From Chlamydia trachomatis (GTDB lineage Bacteria; Chlamydiota; Chlamydiia; Chlamydiales; 2-12-FULL-49-11): a stretch of 10,439 nt of DNA. The notes beneath the pieces are model-generated. The model was given only the letters and a program-made list of their open reading frames with translations, did not search any database and was not told where the DNA came from. The DNA lies in NCBI GenBank assembly GCA_945870925.1, contig CAMBTZ010000046.1, positions 1-10,439 of the forward strand. The letters run 5' to 3'. The first letter of the stretch is position 1; the number at the start of each line of letters is the position of its first letter. The translations under genes were made by a program, and so were the position numbers. This document shows positions 7,957 through 10,439 of the stretch, one piece after another.

Positions 7957-8030
7957 GGCGGCTTAGCTCAGTTGGTTAGAGCAACGGAATCATAATCCGT
8001 GGGTCATTGGTTCAAATCCGATAGCCGCTA
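7957..8030 (+). tRNA. tRNA-Met, elongator type (anticodon CAT)
   Basis: A full cloverleaf: acceptor 7957-7963 with 8023-8029 (G1-U72 wobble), D stem GCTC/GAGC, anticodon stem ACGGA/TCCGT with loop ATCATAA (anticodon 7991-7993), T stem ATTGG/CCGAT with loop TTCAAAT, and discriminator A at 8030. CCA is not encoded. It lacks initiator features because the first pair is formed and the anticodon stem has no GGG run. A CAT anticodon can also belong to the lysidine-modified tRNA-Ile2. The loop and stem resemble elongator Met tRNAs more, but that is a judgement. It is probably co-transcribed with fMet. Its 3' end faces the integrase region, a common integration position. Confidence 0.9.
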
Positions 8031-8055
8031 TTTCATCGAAGAACCTTTCTAGAAG

Positions 8056-8084
8056 CTCCTGAACACAACATTAACTATCAGGAG
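8056..8084 (+). repeat. Stem-loop CTCCTGA / TCAGGAG
   Basis: A perfect 7-bp inverted repeat with a 15-base loop, 26 bases after tRNA-Met. No T run follows, so it is a poor terminator. The right arm contains AGGAG, a strong ribosome-binding sequence five bases before the ATG at 8090, so folding would hide that site. Confidence 0.4.
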
Positions 8085-8089
8085 ATTTC

Positions 8090-8251
8090 ATGTTAATATT
8101 TACCAAAATAACGGTTTTTCCGCATTTTTTCCGCAATTCATCTGAATCATTCAGAATAATTTCATCAACTTTACAGCTGCATCAAAACTGTCTCTTTCAC
8201 TTCATTTTCTATCAAACTTTTTCCACAATGCGGAAAAAATGCGGAAAATGA
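8090..8251 (+). CDS. Doubtful small open reading frame, 53 codons
   Basis: An ATG preceded by AGGAG at a five-base spacing opens a frame of 53 residues ending in TGA. The predicted peptide is hydrophobic and Phe-, Ser- and Thr-rich, with a basic end (MRKKCGK). Most of it is simply a translation of the inverted-repeat region, including both copies of the TTTTCCGCA repeat unit in reverse and forward sense, and it resembles nothing I know. It could be a leader peptide or an excisionase-sized product, but a chance frame is more likely. Confidence 0.15.
   Translation: MLIFTKITVFPHFFRNSSESFRIISSTLQLHQNCLFHFIFYQTFSTMRKKCGK
8116..8248. repeat. Perfect 20-bp inverted repeat built of TTTTCCGCA units
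   Basis: The arm 8116-8135 contains two direct copies of TTTTCCGCA (8116-8124 and 8127-8135). The arm 8229-8248 is its exact reverse complement, with two TGCGGAAAA copies. A fifth, one-mismatch copy (TTTTCCACA, 8219-8227) lies just inside the right arm. Copies in an arm begin 11 bp apart, about one helical turn. Such clusters are typical of integrase arm-type sites, replication iterons or operators. The position next to int favours the first. Confidence 0.85.
8141..8155. repeat. Palindrome TCTGAAT-C-ATTCAGA
   Basis: Perfect 7-bp arms around one base, inside the larger inverted repeat. The size and near-perfect symmetry fit a dimeric regulator operator. Nothing in the window identifies the protein that would bind it. 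Confidence 0.45.
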
Positions 8252-8276
8252 GTAATCTCGCATCAAAACACCACAG

Positions 8277-8299
8277 ATTTGCATAGACAAAATGCAAAT
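8277..8299. repeat. Core-like palindrome ATTTGCAT-(7)-ATGCAAAT
   Basis: Perfect 8-bp inverted arms flank a seven-base asymmetric centre (AGACAAA). Inverted core-binding sites around a 6-8 bp crossover spacer is the architecture of tyrosine-recombinase core sites. It lies 74 bp upstream of the integrase start and abuts the tRNA-like fragment. Its function is inferred. Confidence 0.5.
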
Positions 8300-8321
8300 T
8301 AGAGCAACGGATTACGAATCC
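8299..8321 (+). other. tRNA-Arg(ACG)-like fragment, D-arm and anticodon arm only
   Basis: These 23 bases align with 7976-7998 of tRNA-Met with 19 identities, the first 13 contiguous. The differences are concentrated in the anticodon loop, which reads TTACGAA, giving anticodon ACG as in tRNA-Arg. The 5' acceptor half, T arm and 3' acceptor strand are missing, so it cannot be a functional tRNA. It is best read as a tRNA fragment captured by an integrating element or a decayed tRNA. Confidence 0.6.
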
Positions 8322-8323
8322 TC

Positions 8324-8351
8324 TTCACATTTATTCCAAATAATTTATACT
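8324..8351 (+). promoter_or_regulatory. Probable promoter of the integrase gene
   Basis: TTCACA (8324-8329) and TATACT (8346-8351), each one base from consensus, are separated by 16 bases. Initiation near 8358 would give a leader of about 15 bases before the ATG at 8373, with a weak AGG at 8361-8363 as the ribosome-binding site. The -35 box directly follows the tRNA-like fragment, so integrase binding at a core there could affect transcription. Confidence 0.5.
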
Positions 8352-8372
8352 GTTTTTCTTAGGTTCAAATTT

Positions 8373-9485
8373 ATGTCTAAAAGTTCAGATAAAATCAGAT
8401 GCATACAAGAATATATAAAAAAGGACGGCACACGCACTTATAATGCGGAAGTCCGCAGAAAAAATGAAAAGCCACTTCGAAAGACTTTTCTTAATCTCAC
8501 CAAAGCAAAAAATTGGGTGAGATCGACAGAAAGCGCCATATTAGAAGGGAGGCTTCCTCCAGAGACAAAGGCAATAAAACATACTCTTAACGATTTGATC
8601 GAGAGATACAAAAAGCTTCATTTAAGTAGGTTCCCCAAAAGGCTCATCGACCAGTCTATCCATCTAAACTGGTGGAGCTAACAATATGGACATCGTCTCC
8701 TCAGCGACATAACTCCATCGCTTCTTGCCGAAGCTAAAGAGACCCTCTTATGCGAAACAACCTCACGAAAAACGCTTCGATCAGGACCAACGGTCAATCG
8801 CTATCTCTCAAGCCTCAGTAAAGCTTTTTCCTTAGCTTCAAAAGAATGGGAATGGATCGAGCTTAGCCCCTTTCGAAGAGTAACAAAACTTCCAGAGAAT
8901 CGGGGTAGAACCCGCTTTCTAAGCAAAGAGGAACTTCAAGAGCTCCTTCAAGCTTGTAAAAATCATAAGAACCAAAACCTTTATGGAATGGTCTTATTGG
9001 CCTCTTACCTAGGAATGCGCTTCGGTGAGATCGCAGAACTCAAATGGAAAAACATTGATTTTGACAACCGGCTAATCACCTTAGAGATCACTAAAAATAA
9101 AGATGTTCGGATTCTCCCTATCACCGACCAAATATACGATTATCTAAAGGATAGAAAAAGTGCGGGCAAGGGAGAGGAATATCTCTTTCCCTCCAGAGAC
9201 CCATTAAAACGCTACCCATACTCAATGATCCGAAAAGCTTTCCAATTAGTACTCCAAGACTTAGGCTTGGAAGATGTGGTCTTTCACTCACTTCGTCATA
9301 CAGCGGCGAGTCATTTGGCAATGTCAGGAGCAACACAAGGCGAGCTCATGGAAGTTTTAGGACATCGATCACCCATTATGACCAAAAGATATGCCCACTT
9401 CAACAAGGCTCATCTGGCGAAGTTGCTTCAAAGAACGAATAATAATCTTAACCTCCCGGAGGAAAATGGAAATTCAACTTTCTAA
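8373..9485 (+). pseudogene. Tyrosine recombinase/integrase interrupted by one in-frame TAA
   Basis: One reading frame runs through 8373-9485 (370 codons) with a single internal stop, TAA at 8679-8681 (codon 103). Sequence on both sides is integrase-like: an N-terminal arm-binding segment (GTRTYNAEVRRK), a core-binding SAM-like region across the stop (HLNWW, then QYGHRLLSDITPSL), and a catalytic domain with R216 (GMRFGE), Lys in TKNKDVRILPI (241 or 243), H305 and R308 (HSLRH), H331 (LGHRS) and nucleophile Y340 (RYAHF). The enzyme would integrate or excise a mobile element at the adjacent att region. An ATG at 8988 could start a catalytic-domain fragment, but DNA binding would be crippled. I start at 8373 because earlier in-frame sequence translates the tRNA-like fragment. 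The end overlaps the next gene by 20 bp. A sequencing error at the stop is possible. Confidence 0.9.
9458..9462 (+). promoter_or_regulatory. Strong ribosome-binding site inside the integrase 3' end
   Basis: GGAGG sits three bases before the ATG at 9466, within the last codons of the integrase. It selects 9466 over the earlier in-frame ATG at 9391, whose residues are only the out-of-frame integrase sequence. Confidence 0.65.
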
Positions 9486-10326
9486 GCAACCTAGTCAATT
9501 TGAAAAAGCAGTTGTGACAGCTATAGAAACTATTCGGTCATGTCAAACTGGACTAAGTTTTTTAGCTCATTTTATTGGGCTTATAGACGCTCTTAGAAAT
9601 CACCCAATCACTGAAAACTGGGTTAAGGTGTTAGAAGAAGAAAATCAGAAACGAAAAGAAGCATTCGATATAGATGCTATAGAAGGTCTTGAAGCAGAAT
9701 GGCTTTTTCTTTGGAAAGAATATCCTAAGATGGAAAGCAGAAAATCACTGATGCATATAAAACACTTTTTTACAAAATCTAAAGAACAATCCTTTCAAAT
9801 GCCTTTGAACTATATCTGCTTTTCATTCCTTGAGTTCAAAATAAGATATAGTTGCAATGAATGCTCAGAAAAATTTGATGGATTCATTAAACAATATCCA
9901 CATTTGCATATGGCTCGTGATCCAAAGATATATGCAGAGTATATTCAAACCTCTGTGGAACTAGACCGTGTTTATTTATGGGATCGACTTTGTCTTTTGG
10001 AGAAAGTTTTTCAATTTTCTGCTAATGCGCCTTTATAGCAGAAAATCCCTATTCGAGGCAAATGGAATGAAACAAAATACGCGAATTGGAAAAGAGAGGC
10101 TAATTCCTCTCTTCAATGGATTCTACGCCAAGCACAAAATGACCTATGGACAAGATTTGATGGAAATGGTTTTTTGTCTGAATCACAAGAACCGACTTGG
10201 TTCCTTGATGTGCCCTACCAATTTTCTCGAACAGCTTGTGAGGGTTATCTGAATCGTCTTCTCATTAATATTCGTCTCTTTCTTCTATCGCAATCACAGT
10301 TCCCTGAAAGTGATATAGTGAATTAA
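9466..10326 (+). pseudogene. Unrecognised integrase-linked gene, broken by in-frame TAG and by IS630
   Basis: I do not recognise this protein. From the ATG at 9466 it reads 190 residues to a TAG at 10036-10038, then continues in the same frame with clearly protein-like sequence (KWNETKYANWKREAN, FLDVPYQFSRTACEGYLNRL) to a TAA at 10324-10326, 286 codons overall. The composition suggests a soluble, mainly helical protein rich in Glu, Lys and aromatic residues, with one CxxC (C130, C133) and no signal peptide or obvious membrane helix. It overlaps the integrase by 20 bp and is led by GGAGG, so it was probably translated with it as a companion or first cargo gene. The last codons, including the stop, lie in the IS630 terminal repeat, so the native C-terminus was replaced. 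The 190-residue product may still be made. Confidence 0.7.
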
Positions 10327-10355
10327 AATTTGTTTTTCATATTGTGTAAATCCGC

Positions 10356-10361
10356 TATAAT
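10356..10361 (+). promoter_or_regulatory. Possible -10 box of the IS630 transposase
   Basis: A perfect TATAAT lies only six bases before the transposase ATG, with no Shine-Dalgarno sequence between. If used, the transcript would begin at or near the ATG (leaderless). The upstream TTGTTT (10330-10335) is 20 bases away, too far for a good -35 box. Confidence 0.3.
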
Positions 10362-10367
10362 ATTCGG

Positions 10368-10439
10368 ATGACTTATTCACTTGATCTTAGAAAGAAAGCT
10401 CTGAACTATCTTAAAAAGGGCAACTCATGGCAATCAGCT
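10368..10439 (+). CDS. IS630-family transposase, N-terminal 24 codons (3' end outside window)
   Basis: The frame opens with MTYSLDLRKKALNYLKKGN and runs off the window. The opening (YSLDLRKKAL followed by a Lys/Gly turn) is the typical start of the helix-turn-helix DNA-binding domain of IS630 transposases. Together with the repeat arm just upstream it identifies a second copy of the family found at the left edge. The two gene pieces do not overlap in protein position, so their identity cannot be measured here. Confidence 0.85.
   Translation, partial: MTYSLDLRKKALNYLKKGNSWQSA

Larger units (their letters stand above)
8031..8372. other. Gene-poor region between tRNA-Met and integrase, attachment-site-like
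   Basis: This stretch of about 340 bases has no convincing gene but several ordered structures: a 7-bp stem-loop (8056-8084), a perfect 20-bp inverted repeat (8116-8135 and 8229-8248), a 15-bp palindrome (8141-8155), an 8-7-8 palindrome (8277-8299), a tRNA-Arg-like fragment (8299-8321) and the probable int promoter (8324-8351). Repeated short sites plus a core-like palindrome between a tRNA gene and an integrase gene is the arrangement expected of attL or attP of a tyrosine-recombinase element. No second copy of the tRNA-Met 3' end was found elsewhere in the window, so the element boundaries are not proven. Confidence 0.5.
10314..10439 (+). mobile_element. IS630-family insertion sequence, left (5') end, cut by window edge
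   Basis: The terminal repeat arm TATAGTGAATTAAA (10314-10327) is the exact reverse complement of 380-393 at the other IS630 copy, and a transposase start follows 40 bp later. The element is in the same orientation as the left copy and sits at the 3' end of the integrase-linked gene. The outermost boundary may lie a few bases further left, since TTCCCTG (10300-10306) is also shared by the flank of the other copy. Confidence 0.85.

Noticed and set aside
7957..8030. tRNA-Ile2 with lysidine-modified CAT
   Set aside because: Not excluded outright, but the ATCATAA loop and ACGGA stem look more like elongator Met tRNA, and its neighbour is fMet.
8116..8248. Replication origin with DnaA boxes
   Set aside because: TTTTCCACA is one base from a DnaA box, but the other copies have CCGCA and no replication gene is nearby; integrase-related sites fit better.
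8362..8370. GGTTCAAAT as the T loop of the tRNA-like fragment
   Set aside because: The flanking bases cannot pair as a T stem and spacing from the anticodon arm is too long; a chance 9-base match.
8292..8372. N-terminal extension of the integrase from ATG 8292
   Set aside because: The 27 extra codons translate the palindrome arm, the tRNA-like fragment and the promoter; the ATG at 8373 fits the promoter and family better.
8679..10038. Stop-codon reassignment (TAA and TAG read as amino acids)
   Set aside because: TAA and TAG act as normal terminators of intact-looking genes in the window (minus-strand gene at 439, permease at 4127), so simple nonsense mutation is more likely.
9968..10252. 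A 94-codon plus-strand frame overlapping the integrase-linked gene
   Set aside because: It is out of frame with the protein-like reading that continues through 10038; it is open only by chance.

Overview
The window looks like chromosomal DNA of a chlamydia-related bacterium, most likely a Chlamydiota lineage outside Chlamydiaceae. The main reason is an intact leuS directly overlapping waaA (Kdo transferase), which is the order of the corresponding Chlamydia trachomatis genes (leuS then gseA). The DNA is AT-rich, and the flanks are loaded with IS630 and integrase sequence, as is common in amoeba-associated relatives. This assignment is inference; no rRNA is present.

Layout: (1) 1-393 is the 3' end of an IS630-family element with the transposase C-terminus. 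(2) 439-1836 on the minus strand is an unrecognised protein with winged-helix-like repeats. (3) 1928-7799 on the plus strand is a tight three-gene operon: an SLC12-type (cation-chloride cotransporter-like) permease, leuS and waaA. The spacings are 8 bp and then a 4-bp overlap with a TTG start. (4) 7838-8030 holds two tRNA genes, both with anticodon CAT: the initiator fMet tRNA and an elongator-type Met tRNA, separated by a perfect 10-bp hairpin. (5) 8031-8372 has no convincing gene but is unusually structured: a perfect 20-bp inverted repeat made of repeated TTTTCCGCA units, a recombination-core-like palindrome, a tRNA-Arg-like fragment and a good promoter. (6) 8373-9485 is a tyrosine integrase with every catalytic residue visible but one in-frame TAA. 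(7) 9466-10326 is an unrecognised gene overlapping the integrase end by 20 bp, also broken by one in-frame TAG. Its final stop codon lies inside the terminal repeat of the next IS630 copy. (8) 10314-10439 is the 5' end of that second IS630 element.

How it fits together: the left two thirds is housekeeping DNA (ion or amino-acid transport, leucyl-tRNA charging, lipid A-Kdo synthesis, initiator and elongator Met tRNAs). The right third reads as a decaying integrative element parked beside a tRNA gene. It keeps an attachment-like region with integrase arm-type repeats, an int gene and one translationally coupled companion gene, each inactivated by a single nonsense codon, and was then hit by an IS630 insertion. 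The two IS630 pieces share a 14-bp terminal repeat and have the same orientation, so the whole interval is bracketed by related IS copies. That could reflect a real IS-flanked segment or an assembly broken at repeats. The most interesting candidate system is the 8100-10326 block: novel-looking att architecture, integrase and overlapping companion protein.
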